From: Alviniconcha marisindica | Lineage: Eukaryota; Mollusca; Gastropoda; Provannidae | Assembly: GCA_018857735.1 (NCBI GenBank) | Contig: JABMCL010003468.1 | Span: 163,501 to 227,500, forward strand | Length of the DNA stretch: 64,000 bases | Direction: 5' to 3' | Shown here: positions 22,201 to 33,849 of the stretch, piece by piece | Numbering within the stretch: position 1 is the first letter of the stretch | How the letters are laid out: every line of letters starts with the position of its first letter | Program-made: the position numbers and the translations under genes | Notes under the pieces: model-generated | What the model saw: only the letters and a program-made list of their open reading frames with translations | What the model was told of the DNA's origin: nothing | The model's database searches: none

Positions 22201-22313
22201 AGATGTAACTATTCCTCCTGCAGCAGCGATTGGAGCCATTTTAGTTTCTAGGAAGTGAGGACAAGTCACGAGACAGTGTCAACGCTTTGAGAAACTCCCT
22301 AGTAAGTAGCAAG

Positions 22314-22475
22314 TAACATGATGCTTACGTCCACAGAAACCGTACGGCTTATTAGGACGGGGAGAAGGAGTAAGGGAGGGGGGAAAGAGGAGATTATTAC
22401 CTATCGCTACACTGTCACCACCAGAATGATTCCTGCATTAGTGGCAGCGATGAGAGCCATTTAATTTTCAGTAGG
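22314..22475 (-). repeat. SINE family B 3' fragment
   Basis: ACGTCCACAGAAACCGTACG, CTATCGCTACACTGTCACC and GATGAGAGCCATTTAATTTT. It is cut off before the tRNA-like head and followed by another copy. Confidence 0.82.
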
Positions 22476-22488
22476 CGTGCCACCTCCG

Positions 22489-22792
22489 GTAATAAGTAAA
22501 CCGGTGCTTACTCGCACAGAACCGAGCGGCTTATTAGGGACGCGGAGAAAGGGGTATGGACGTGGGGAAGGGGATTTTATACCTATCGCTACACTGTCAC
22601 CACCAGAATGATTCCTGCATTAAGATAAGATGGCAGCGATGAGAGCCATTTAATGTTTCAGTAGGAAGTGATGGACAAAGTCACGAGACAGTGTCCACAA
22701 ACCACAACCTTTTCGAAGAGAAAGGAGAGCCGAAGCGGTATCGAACCGAGGTCCTTCCGCTTACCAGCCTAACGCCTTACCGCTAGACCACA
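22489..22792 (-). repeat. SINE family B, near full-length
   Basis: AATAAGTAAACCGGTGCTTA at the tail end. The tRNA-like head in reverse at about 22735-22792 has B box complement GGTATCGAACCGAGG and CCGCTAGACCA. The 22793-23400 stretch beyond it has a G-rich block (23157-23205) and nothing else I recognise. Confidence 0.85.
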
Positions 22793-23411
22793 CTATGTGT
22801 TGGGTCGCCCATGAACCTAGGCATAGCCGGGTCCGCCACGGATGAACTGAGCTGTGGACGAGATCAATAATTTAACAGACCGTCGTTAAATGAAGTAGAT
22901 ACGTCTTTCGAAATGCCGCTGCGCCGCGCAAAGCAGTCGATAGCCTGCAACCATGCATGAAAACTGGTACTGGTGGCATAACTGTCATGTGGGAAATTGG
23001 CGCGGGGAGGGAACTGAAGGAGGTGGAGGGGGGCGGGGGAGGACTGTAAGTCTATGATTTCACTAAGTTCCATATGTTTCACTGGAAAAAAAAAAAAAAA
23101 AAAAGCACACGTATTTGATCTGCTTTCTTTAATTGTTCGGGGGATGGCCCAGTAGGGGGACTGGGGAGGGGGGGGGGGGGGTATTGGGTGGGGAGGGGGG
23201 GCTGTTGTTGTCGATATTGTTGGCTTGCATAAATTTTGACATCATTTTTAGAACTAAACCAAACTGGAACATCTAAGAGCCTCAACTTGATATCCCCTCA
23301 GATCAGTGAAGATGATAAGCATGTCGGAAATGACAGAGACGTGTGCCAAAACATCAGTCTGTGCAGCTGCAAACAGAGAGAACAAAAAGCAGGCCAAGGT
23401 AGTCGTCAGTT

Positions 23412-24361
23412 GCCCTGACACGAGACTGCAGCATCACGTCATTACTGGAGTTTTGTCCTGACACGGGACTGCAGCATCACGTCATTATTGGAGTTTTGTC
23501 CTGACACGAGACTGCAGCATCACGTCATTATTGGAGTTTTGTCCTGACACGGGACTGCAGCATCACGTCATTACTGGAGTTTTGTCCTGACACGGGACTG
23601 CAGCATCACGTCATTATTGGAGTTTTGTCCTGACACGGGACTGCAGCATCACGTCATTACTGGAGTTTTGCCCTGACACGGGACTGCAGCATCACGTCAT
23701 TATTGGAGTTTTGCCCTGACACGAGACTGCAGCATCACGTCATTACTGGAGTTTTGTCCTGACACGGGACTGCAGCATCACGTCATTATTGGAGTTTTGT
23801 CCTGACACGGGACTGCAGCATCACGTCATTATTGGAGTTTTGTCCCTGACACGAGACTGCAGCATCACGTCATTACTGGAGTTTTGTCCTGACACGGGAC
23901 TGCAGCATCACGTCATTATTGGAGTTTTGTCCTGACACGGGACTGCAGCATCACGTCATTACTGGAGTTTTGTCCTGACACGGGACTGCAGCATCACGTC
24001 ATTACTGGAGTTTTGTCCTGACACGGGACTGCAGCATCACGTCATTACTGGAGTTTTGCCCTGACACGGGACTGCAGCACCACGTCAGTACTGGAGTTTT
24101 GTCCTGACACGGGACTGCAGCATCACGTCATTACTGGAGTTTTGTCCTGACACGGGACTGCAGCACCACGTCATTACTGGGGTTTTGTCCTGACACGGGA
24201 CTGCAGCATCACGTCAGTACTGGAGTTTTGTCCTGACATGGGACTGCAGCACCACGTCAGTACTGGAGTTTTGTCCTGACACGGGACTGCAGCACCACGT
24301 CAGTACTGGAGTTTTGTCCTGACAAGGCACTGCAGTACCACGTCAGTACTGGAGTTTTGTC
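23412..24361. repeat. 43-bp minisatellite (about 22 copies)
   Basis: Units read CCTGACACGGGACTGCAGCA, TCACGTCATTACTGG and AGTTTTGT. They are highly homogeneous to about 24200, after which GTCAGTACTGG variants dominate. It contains a PstI-type CTGCAG in each unit. No open frame is maintained. Confidence 0.96.
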
Positions 24362-24587
24362 CGAATTGGGGTGGAAGAGATTGAAATAATAACTTAAGGT
24401 AACTCAAACACTGCGTGTTATTGCTGAAATTCATGATTGTATTCTTTACTGATTATGCATAAAGGTTAGGAATCGAGTAACTTGGTTATTGCCTCTCTCG
24501 CTGTGCAGACAATAAACTTTATTTGGAATGGGTCCAGTCGCACAGGCTAGCTTGCCAACGGACGTAAAAAGGGAGGGAATCGTTGGA

Positions 24588-24590
<3 letters not shown>

Positions 24591-24680
<90 letters not shown>
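24591..24680. repeat. (CT)n microsatellite
   Basis: Ninety bases of pure CT. Confidence 0.98.
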
Positions 24681-24683
<3 letters not shown>

Positions 24684-24902
24684 GAATGGGCCTCAGGAGA
24701 ATACAAATCATCGATCACTGGAGTCTGACTGCTTTGCATGCTGACAGTTTTGTTTGCTTTTCCCAGCATTGCCGTCAGGACATGATCATTTAAAGTACGC
24801 CTGTCAAAGTCTCGTGTTTTTTGTTGTTGTTGTAGTTGTTTTTCTTTTTTCTTTTTCTTCTTTTCTTCTTTGGGTAAGGGAGCGGGGTGGGGCGGGATAG
24901 TC

Positions 24903-24905
<3 letters not shown>

Positions 24906-24989
<84 letters not shown>

Positions 24990-25198
24990 GTGTGTGTGTG
25001 TGTGGGTGTGTGTGGTGTGTGTGTGTGGTGGTGGTGTTGTGTGTGTGGTGTGTGGTGTTGTGTGTGGTGTGCGTGCGTCGTGCATGCGTGGTGTGTGTGT
25101 GGACAGATTATTCAACAGTGAATATCATGAGGTTAATTTCATGGCAGTGGCCGATCATCATCAGTGTGTGTGCGTGCGTGCGTGCGTGCATGCGTGCA

Positions 25199-25258
<60 letters not shown>

Positions 25259-25368
25259 TGTGTGTGTGTGTGGTGTGTGTGTGTGTGTGTGTGTGTGTTG
25301 TGTCTGTGTTCAATGTGTGTGTATGCGTGCGTGCGTCGGTGCGTGTGTGTGTGTGTGTGTGTGTTGTG

Positions 25369-25413
<45 letters not shown>
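24906..25413. repeat. (GT)n / (GTGC)n compound microsatellite
   Basis: GT array at 24906-25100, a 66-bp unique block (25101-25166), a GTGC tetranucleotide array at 25167-25260, then GT again to 25413. The Cys/Val and Cys/Arg frames are artefacts. The unique block recurs at 25414-25481. Confidence 0.96.
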
Positions 25414-25416
<3 letters not shown>

Positions 25417-25481
25417 ACAGATTATTCAACAGTGAATATCATCACGTGAATTCCACGGCAGTGACCGATCCTCATCAGTGT
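25101..25481. repeat. ~67-bp direct duplication flanking the GTGC/GT array
   Basis: 25101-25166 and 25414-25481 share GGACAGATTATTCAACAGTG, AATATCAT, GGCAGTG(G/A)CCGATC and CATCAGTGT. The microsatellite therefore sits between two copies of one sequence, like a two-unit minisatellite with a large microsatellite inside it. Confidence 0.85.
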
Positions 25482-25799
25482 CCAACGCTCAGACAACCGC
25501 GAAGGTCATATCAAGGCAAAACACAAATGGTCAAATCACATGTCGGGATGGGGGAGGAGGTGGGGGGTGGTGAGAAGGGGGTACAGGGAGGGGGTTCGAG
25601 AGTGTACCGCATCCCTTCTGAGTTGCAAACACCTTCAGCGGAGGGTTGCTGAATTAAGCACAACAGTCGTCATCAGTTACACATTTGTTCACATAATACG
25701 TGCAGGAAAATAGTTGTTCGTGCAAAATTGATCTCACCCAGCCCCAATTGAAACCCTGAGTGGACAAATGTAAAAACTATCTTTGGTTCGAATCAGACC

Positions 25800-25945
25800 T
25801 CCCATGACGTCCTTACACACGTCATCAAACGTTATTATTCCGTCATCAGTAATGACGCCGCTACAGACGTCATCAAAGGTTATCAGCGAGTCATCAATCA
25901 TGAAGCTGTTACACATATCATCAAAGGTTATCATCAGCGAGTCAT
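25800..25945. repeat. Degenerate ACGTCATCAAA repeat
   Basis: Four diverged units with GACGTCATCAAA(C/G)GTTAT and CGAGTCATC. Confidence 0.75.
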
Positions 25946-27840
25946 CTGCCAGTGCAGTCTGTAGTCGACACTAACTGTGTCAGTGTAGTCTGTAGTCGAC
26001 ACTAACTGTGTCAGTGTAGTCTGTAGTCGACACTAACTGTGTCAGTGTAGTCTGTAGTCGACACTCATTGTGCCAGTGTAGTCTGTAGTCGACACTAACG
26101 GTGACAGTGTAGTCTGTAGTCGACACTAGCTGTGACAGTGTAGTCTGTAATCGTCAGTATTGCCACTAGCTGTGTCAGTATAGTCTGTAGTCGTCAGTAT
26201 TGCCACTAGCTGTGTCAGTATAGTCAGTAGTCAGTATTGCCACTAGCTGTGCCAGTATAGTCTGTAGTCAGATTGCCACTAGCTGTGCCAGTATAGTCAG
26301 TAGTCAGTATTGCCACTAGCTGTGTCAGTATAGTCAGTAGTCAGCATTGCCACTAGCTGTGTCAGTATAGTCAGTAGTCAGCAGTGCCACTAGCTGTGCC
26401 AGTATAGTCTGTAGTCGTCAGCATTGCCACTAGCTGTGCCAGTATAGTCTGTAGTCAGCATTGCCACTAGCTGTGCCAGTATAGTCTGTAGTCGTCAGCA
26501 TTGCCACTAACTGTGCCAGTATAGTCTGTAGTCGTCAGCATTGCCACTAGCTGTGCCAGTATAGTCTGTAGTCATCAGCATTGCCACTAGCTGTGCCAGT
26601 ATAGTCAGTAGTAAGTATTGCCACTAGCTGTGTCAGTATAGTCAGTAGTCAGTATTGCCACTAGCTGTGTCAGTATAGTCTATAGTCAGCATTGCCACTA
26701 GCTGTGCCAGTATAGTCTATAGTCAGCATTGCCACTAGCTGTGCCAGTATAGTCTGTAGTCGTCAGTATTGCCACTAGCTGTGTCAGTATAGTCTATAGT
26801 CAGCATTGCCACTAGCTGTGGCAGTATAGTCTATAGTCAGCATTGCCACTAGCTGTGCCAGTATAGTCTGTAGTCAGTATTGCCACTAGCTGTGCCAGTA
26901 TAGTCTGTAGTCAGTATTGCCACTAGCTGTGCCAGTATAGTCTGTAGTCGTCAGCATTGCCACTAACTGTGCCAGTATAGTCTGAGTCAGTATTGCCACT
27001 AACTGTGTCAGTATAGACAGTAGTCGGTATTGCCACTAACTGTGTCAGTATAGTCTGTAGTCAGCATTGCCACTAACTGTGCCAGTATAGTCTATAGTCA
27101 GCATTGCCACTAGCTGTGCCAGTATACTCTGTAGTCGTCAGCATTGCCACTAACTGTGCCAGTATAGTCAGTAGTCAGTATTGACACTAACTGTGTCAGT
27201 ATAGACAGTAGTCAGTATTGCCACTAACTGTGTCAGTATAGTCTGTAGTCAGCATTGCCACTAGCTGTGCCAGTATAGTCTGTAGTCGTCAGCATTGCCA
27301 CTAACTGTGCCAGTATAGTCTGAGTCAGTATTGCCACTAGCTGTGTGAGTATAGTCTGTAGTCAGTATTGCCACTAACTGTGCTAGTATAGTCTGTAGTC
27401 GTCAACATTGCCACTCCAGTGCCAGTATAATCTGTAGTCGGTGCATTGTGCCCTAGATCTTGCTACGGATCATGTGCCATAGAAATGTCCATTATTATTA
27501 TTAGTCGTCAGCATTGCCACTAGCTATGCCATTGTAGTCTGTAGTCGTTGGCATTGCCACTAGCTATGCCATTGTAGTCTGTAGTCGTTGGCATTGCCAC
27601 TAGCTATGCCATTGTAGTCTGTAGTCGTTGGCATTGCCACTAGCTATGCCACTGTAGTCTGTAGTCGTTGGCATTGCCACTAGCTATGCCACTGTAGTCT
27701 GTAGTCGTTGGCATTGCCACTAGCTATGCCACTGTAGTCTGTAGTCGTTGGCATTGCCACTAGCTATGCCACTGTAGTCTGTAGTCGTTGGCATTGCCAC
27801 TGGCTATGCCACTGTAGTCTGTAGTCGTTGGCATTGCCAC
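25946..27840. repeat. 40-bp minisatellite, about 47 copies
   Basis: Units read GCCACTAGCTGTGCCAGTAT, AGTCTGTAGTCGTCAGCATT with many variants. At 25946-26150 a variant with GTCGACACTAACTGTGTCAG dominates. At 27520-27840 a homogeneous block with CTATGCCACTGTAGTCTGTA and GTCGTTGGCATT takes over. The two parts are interrupted at 27438-27505 by unrelated sequence ending in an ATT run. No conserved frame. Confidence 0.96.
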
Positions 27841-28250
27841 TCCAGCCTCGTCGCCGTCTTGTACAGTGGTGGCAGATACAGACTCAGTGTTTTCGCTGTG
27901 TGTGCCTAGAGACAGCACACATTGTCTTCAGTCCCGAGCCAGTAGCACGACCTCGGTATATGGGTTACACACACTCTCCTTCGTAAAAGCATAACGCCAT
28001 CTGTTACGTGAACTCTCCGTTGTCAGGGCGAAGAGATCCACCATACACGGTGGGCCAGCCTCAGCGTCCGCAGCCGGAACGCGTAACGTTCAACATCTTT
28101 ATTCAAATTAGCTCCGGGAACTCTTGCAGCGGATCCTGTCTCAGCCGTGCTTAATTAAGACTGCGTGTTTGTCCAGGTCTGATCGCCGTCACCAGGCCCA
28201 CGCCAGGTCGGAGTGGTGTTTGCAGTGACGCCTGCCCGTTGCTGTTCCCG
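27841..28250 (+). other. Candidate non-coding first exon or promoter block
   Basis: About 400 bp of GC-richer, apparently single-copy sequence between two repeat regions, ending CTGTTCCCG|GTAAGTGTC. This is a full-consensus splice donor at 28251. No long conserved frame precedes the donor, so if it is an exon it is probably 5' UTR. It lies 33 kb upstream of the EF-hand-like exon at 61712 on the same strand, but any link between them is speculation. Confidence 0.3.
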
Positions 28251-28513
28251 GTAAGTGTCAAGGCTTCAAGTGGGCTCTCTTCTCTCAATGTTTGCCTGTC
28301 AGTGTCAGTCACCTCGCTCGCCTCGTTTGTGAAGACAGACCACGCTTACAACTTGTTGTCTCGGTTGCGAAAAAACATGACACACCGCTCCATTCTGATC
28401 AGTTCGATCGCGCGACTGTCTTCTTCCTTTTACTTTTTGTTCGTTTTATGGGAGAATTGGTCGTTTTTGTGTTGTTTGTTGTCTTTTGTTTTGAAGTGGC
28501 CGTGGGCAAGGGG

Positions 28514-28515
<2 letters not shown>

Positions 28516-28564
<49 letters not shown>

Positions 28565-28580
28565 GGGGGGGGGGGGTGGG
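28516..28580. repeat. Poly-G tract (48 uninterrupted G)
   Basis: G48 at 28516-28563, then T and a further G13 and G-rich sequence to about 28600. It has high G-quadruplex potential. Run length in an assembly is unreliable for such a tract. Confidence 0.95.
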
Positions 28581-28736
28581 AGGGGGTGGAGGGAGGGTCG
28601 TTATGATGAGCTCTTAGCACGAATTGGAAATCAGATCGTTACGTTTGTTGTAACGCTTCTTTACTTTTTAAGATGTAAACTCTTCGTATTAGAATGTAGT
28701 GCCGCCACTGATTTTCACTGGTATGCAGATTGTATG

Positions 28737-29164
<428 letters not shown>

Positions 29165-29703
29165 GATTAAATAATAAACAAATCAATTTTATTTCACGAA
29201 TTGACTTGATTAGGACTCCATGCAAGTTGCATGCAAGCAGCGATCTCATATAGCTAACTTCAGTATATTACGTGTACTCATTTGTTTCTGGTTCACTGAA
29301 GAATAGCGCAGTGGGTAGAATTTGGCAGACTCAGTCCCTAAAGATCCTGACCCGGCTGTTGGCACTGCCAGCTAACTTCCTTCCTTCCGGTTAATCAATA
29401 GCAAAGTTTGGCGTGTATCCACGATCGCACTGCTCCAGTCAGTTTTGGCAGAAACTGCACAGCACATCTCATCACCATGGCAACGCGTACAGCCTGGAGA
29501 GCCTTGAGGACAGGCGCTTTAATTGATTCATCCAACGACGGGTTTGTCCGGCTACAGAGTCGCTGAAATTTCACCTGCACGTGCTAATGGCCGCGCAATG
29601 TTTGTCAATGTTTACTTTCCCCGCCAGTGGCACGCATGCGCACGCACACGTTTTCGCCGCGCGGTCCGGGGTGGCTGCTGCCATGACACCAGTCAGACGC
29701 CAG

Positions 29704-29755
29704 TACCAGACTCCAAGCACTGGTTTACGACATCCTTCCTCCAACCTTCGCCATA
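29704..29755. repeat. Single arm of a small hairpin repeat
   Basis: CTCCAAGCACTGGTTTACGA followed by CATCCTTCCTCCAACC, identical to the left arm of the inverted repeat at 60667-60756. Confidence 0.7.
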
Positions 29756-30330
29756 ATTGATTACGCCACAGGTAGTGGTTGTTGTTGTTAGTAAACATGG
29801 TGCTTAACGTCTACAGAATTAAAGGGACACCGAACCAAACAAGCATCATGGGTCCTATATATCGAGAGGATTTTTTTTTTTTTTTTTTTGTCAATAGACA
29901 GCCGTGTTCATCTCAATTTCTCGTCCTGTTTGTCGAAAATCGAAGTCTGAAAATCGAAAAAAACGCGACCATGAGTGCTGCCATTTTGTGCCCAGCAGTC
30001 TGTGTCAGTGACGTCATAAACGAGGCCTGTATGTGTGCCAAACGTATCAGGTACATCATGTGCCAACCTTTTTCTGTTCTTCATTGTTAAAGAGCGAACT
30101 AACATGGCTGCGCCCTGACTGAGGAGCTCAGATTCTACCTACAACATACTATACTTCTTTTATATAAGTATTAATAGAAGAAATTCAGCTATAAAGCATG
30201 CAGCCGAAAGTATAATTATGTACATAAAAAAAACCTTTGTTGTTGTTGTTGTTTGTTTGTTTGTTTGTTGTTGTTGTTTGTTTGTTTTTGTTTTGTTTTT
30301 CGCAAACTTGTGTCTTTCCTTCAGTTCCCT

Positions 30331-31243
30331 TTAACCCTTTCACTGCCATAATGTCACTGGAAAACAAGCAATAAAAGTGCGAAATTTGAAATCCTTAAGC
30401 CTGTTCTTAACTGGGCGAATGTTTGTTCGCCGAACGTACTTCGGACAGTTCGACGAACTATGATTCGTTTCTTAACTGAACTTTTAGTTCGGACAGTTCG
30501 ACGAACTTTACTTCGTTCTCAACTGGCTTGTAATGAGATGCAAGCTTCGGCCCGAACTTGCGGCAGACAGCATGATCGAAAATGTAGGCTAAGGTTGACC
30601 TTAGCCTACATTTTCGATCATGCTGTCTGCCGCAAGTCAAGTCAGTATACTTTCATCATCCCTCACAGGGTAATTCAACTAACTACTATCTCATTCTGGG
30701 TCCCCGAGACAAGGCTGCGCCTCCCACAAGTCAACAAATAAACAAATTCCCTCCGAAGCGAGTGAAGAACCGAGCGACACCGTCATCCATTTTTATTTTT
30801 ATTTCTTCCTCCTCCACAGGAGAGCTCTGCTTTCAGCTAATCAGAGGCAATGTTCGTCGAATAGGGCGAATGTTCCCAGAACATGTTGAGCAAAGCTTTT
30901 TGGACCCCGAATATAGCTTCGTCGCAGTTCGACGAATACTCCCAACTAGATTCACGAAGAAAAGTTAGTCCAATTAAGAACCAACTAGGTTCGCCGAATA
31001 CTTCCAACAAGGTTCGCGAACAAACATTCGCCCAATTAAGAACGGGCTTTAAGCCTTTTTTTTCTTTTTTTTTCTCTTTCTTTTCTTCTTTTTCTTATTC
31101 GCTTTAGCACGTGAGAGGATTTCATCAAAACGCACACTATTGAAATTGGATTTGTTATAGAACCGGAAAATATACCGTTAGCAGGCGTGTGTGTCCAATT
31201 TTCAGCCCAGAAATTTTATAGGCTGGGGCAATGAAGGGGTTAA
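30331..31243 (+). mobile_element. Composite of TTAA-ended MITE carrying a nested TTA-flanked MITE
   Basis: The outer element begins TTAACCCTTTCACTGCCA at 30331 and ends GGCAATGAAGGGGTTAA at 31243: inverted ends with TTAA at both limits, as in piggyBac-type MITEs. Its interior matches the uninterrupted 231-bp copy at 39807-40037 in reverse. It is split by the nested element 30398-31048. No transposase frame is present. The superfamily is inferred from the ends and TTAA only. Confidence 0.8.
30398..31048 (+). mobile_element. Nested MITE with TTA target duplication (copy 1)
   Basis: 651 bp. It starts AGCCTGTTCTTAACTGGGCG and ends CCAATTAAGAACGGGCT, with TTA on both sides (30395-30397, 31049-31051). 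Subterminal regions repeat TTCTTAACTG and the palindromes GTTCGCCGAAC and GTTCGACGAAC. A 3-bp TTA duplication suggests the PIF/Harbinger superfamily. It has an internal 40-bp perfect inverted repeat at 30556-30637 and no coding capacity. It is in opposite orientation to copies 2 and 3. Confidence 0.8.
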
Positions 31244-31697
31244 AAGACAAAACCAGACTCGACACAAACACCTAGGGTGGTGGGCGGAAGGCAAGAATGC
31301 TCATCATCTATTATTGACAAACAAACTGTGGACAACTTTGGCTGACGAGACGCACCCACTCATACCTGAATTTAACAAAAGACACATAGACAGAAGTGAC
31401 AGAATTAGAATTCCCTGTAGTTAAGCCATTCATTCCTACGGCCATCAGAACACACAATGAAGAAGCCGGCAGATACAAACACAACTCGGCTAGAGATGGG
31501 TCATTCTGGGCTGGGAGAAAATGGAGAAATGTTTGGGAATGAATGGGAGGCAGCTGTTTTTTGTGTGAGTGGACTGCAATTTGGAAAAATGAGAACGTGT
31601 TGTTAATGCAGTTTTGTTATATCATACGTTTTTTTTATTTTTATGGTTGACCATGTAATCTTCGCAATTTATTAATAAAGTTGTTTTGTATCTTATT
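31244..31697. other. Intergenic stretch, no gene seen
   Basis: Unique-looking sequence between the composite transposon and the SINE. Short ORFs show no recognisable features. Confidence 0.5.
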
Positions 31698-32080
31698 ATT
31701 TTCTTCTCCAGGGTCGATCTTCTGTGCTGACTCTTATTTCGGTATTCGTTCCACCCCCGTGTTACCGCAGTAGCACGTAAAAGATCCCGGTCATTCTTCC
31801 AAAAGTGCAGGTGGCAGGTTACAGCTAAACACGCATACACCTTACGTATACGGCTTTGCATGAAGTGGCATGGTGCATGGTTGTATGGTGTATACGAATT
31901 TGCACCGAGACGGCTGCAGTTTCATGTGGCACCAGCCATGCCAGCGCTGTAAGTACACCAATTCGGTGGATATTCAAAAAACGCGCTATAAAAAGCTAGT
32001 CACTCATGTAGAACCACATGCGACCGCAGTGAGTCTGCTCAAGAGAGCGGAGAATAGCTCTATATAAGCGATCATCAATC
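31698..32080 (+). repeat. SINE family A, 5'-truncated copy
   Basis: Begins at TTTTCTTCTCCAGGGTCGA without the tRNA-like head, keeps TTACCGCAGTAGCACGTAAA and AGCTAGTCACTCATGTAGAA, and ends AAGCGATCATCAATC. 5' truncation is typical of LINE-driven insertion. 32081-32900 downstream has no supported feature apart from a short ATT run. Confidence 0.9.
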
Positions 32081-32939
32081 TGAATTATTAATATCGTTGT
32101 CCGTGCATGGTAAACATTCGGTTAAGGAATTTTTTTTTTACAAACATCGCCGTTGTGACAAAAGAGAAAGCAAACATACGCTCTACTTTTTATGTGACCG
32201 GCAAAGTTAAGCCATGTAACCACTTTCACAACTGAATGTATGACTTCAAACATTATCGGCTGTTTACATTAATTTAACGACTTCCAGAGTCCTAGAGTAG
32301 AAGTATTTGCGTTTTGATGGTAGATATCGAAAACAGATTTACTTCAAAGTTCTTCACTGAAGGATATACTGATTCTAAATGATACTCTGCTCTTTGTTTG
32401 TCAGTGTTCCTACTTTAGATGTTTTGTTTTGTTGCTCGGTGAAGGCACAATACAGAACGGGAAAAACTGTGTTCCTGTGAGTGTCAAGTGGATATTGATG
32501 TTGGTAATGTACAGAGGCGCGAACTCATAAATTTGTTATACGAGAGTTATTATTATTATTATTGATTATTATGATTACGAATTCAGTTGTTTTGGTTTTC
32601 TTGGTCAGCGAAGGCAGCAACAAACTAATTTCTCTCTTTTTCTCTCAGAGTATTGCTATACATTTTTATGTCAGGAAAATGGCGATTAACATACGAGTAA
32701 ATAATGGAAGAAGGGTGGTCTGTTGTCTGGCAGGCCGATGTAATTGGTGCGAACGGGACAGCGCACTGACGACGTGCAGTGACATGAATAATGCACGTGC
32801 AGGCCGTGCTGATCGATAGGACAGAGACCAGAGAGCTGTGACACACGGGACGACGAGTTTAATCAGTTTCACGTCCTTAACAAGAATGCCCACCGTCTCA
32901 AGGATGTCCCCATATGGAGAAAAAAAATATGTATGAGAA

Positions 32940-33450
32940 AATGCAGCATGTGAAGAGTCTTCATGTCAAGAATTTCCAGCATGTCAAGAATTTCCAACAT
33001 GTCCAGTATGTCAATAATGTCCAGCACGTCAAGAATGTCCAACATGTCAACAATGTCCAGCATGTCAAGAATGTCCGACATGTCAACAATGTCCAGCATG
33101 TCAATAATGTCAAGCATCAAGAATGTCCAAACGTGTCAAGAATGCCTAGCATATCAAGGCTGTGCAACACGTGAAGAATGTCTGGCATGTCAAGAATGTC
33201 AAGCATGTCAAGAATGCCTAGCATGTCAAGAAAGTCCAACATGTCAAAACTGCCCAGCATGTCAAGATTGCCTAGCATGTCAAGAATGTCCAACATGTCA
33301 ACACTGCCCAGCATGTCAACAATGTCCAGTTCCAGCATGTCAAGAATACCCAACATGTCAAGAATCTCCAGCACGCCAAGAATGTCCAACATGTCAAAAC
33401 TGCCCAGCATGTCAAGAATGCCTAGCATGTCAAGAATGTCCAGTATAGCA
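32940..33450. repeat. 18-bp (9+9) minisatellite
   Basis: About 28 units of CATGTCAAGAATGTCCAA and variants. Because 18 is divisible by 3, all frames on both strands stay open: Cys-rich CxxC strings on plus, Asp/Leu/Met strings on minus. There is no start context, splice context or codon bias for a gene. Confidence 0.93.
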
Positions 33451-33849
33451 AGATCGTCCCCATATCAAGACAACAGACAATCTTCGGAAATCCAAGGGAC
33501 TGCACTCAGTAAGTGTCTACGGGCCTGGAGCTGTCCATGCCTGCGGGTGTAGCGCAGAGTAGGCACGCTTTTGTTGAGCACGTGGGCAAGATGACGGATA
33601 CCCGTAAACAAAAGGCAAAAAAAGCATCAGAAATGCCGACCAAGCACTCACCGTTCGTGGGGAATATGCAGATCGGACAGTAGGTTCCCCCAGCTGGTAG
33701 TCTAGTATAAATTATAATAGGTCCATGCCTGAAGGTCTAAAATTGTCGCAGATCGGCTCTTCTCGGCTGTCGCCTCCATTCAGGGGACTTCACTCTCCCG
33801 GAGAACGAAAACACTGTCAAATTATCTTCGCCTGTTATTTCCGGAAATC

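Noticed and set aside
23412..24361. CRISPR-like regular array
   Set aside because: Units are contiguous with no unique spacers and the genome is eukaryotic.
32963..33448. Cys-rich frame with CxxC-like repeats (ACQECPTCQ)
   Set aside because: An 18-bp minisatellite leaves all frames open. Other frames read Met/Ser or Asp/Leu strings just as long, and no exon context is visible.
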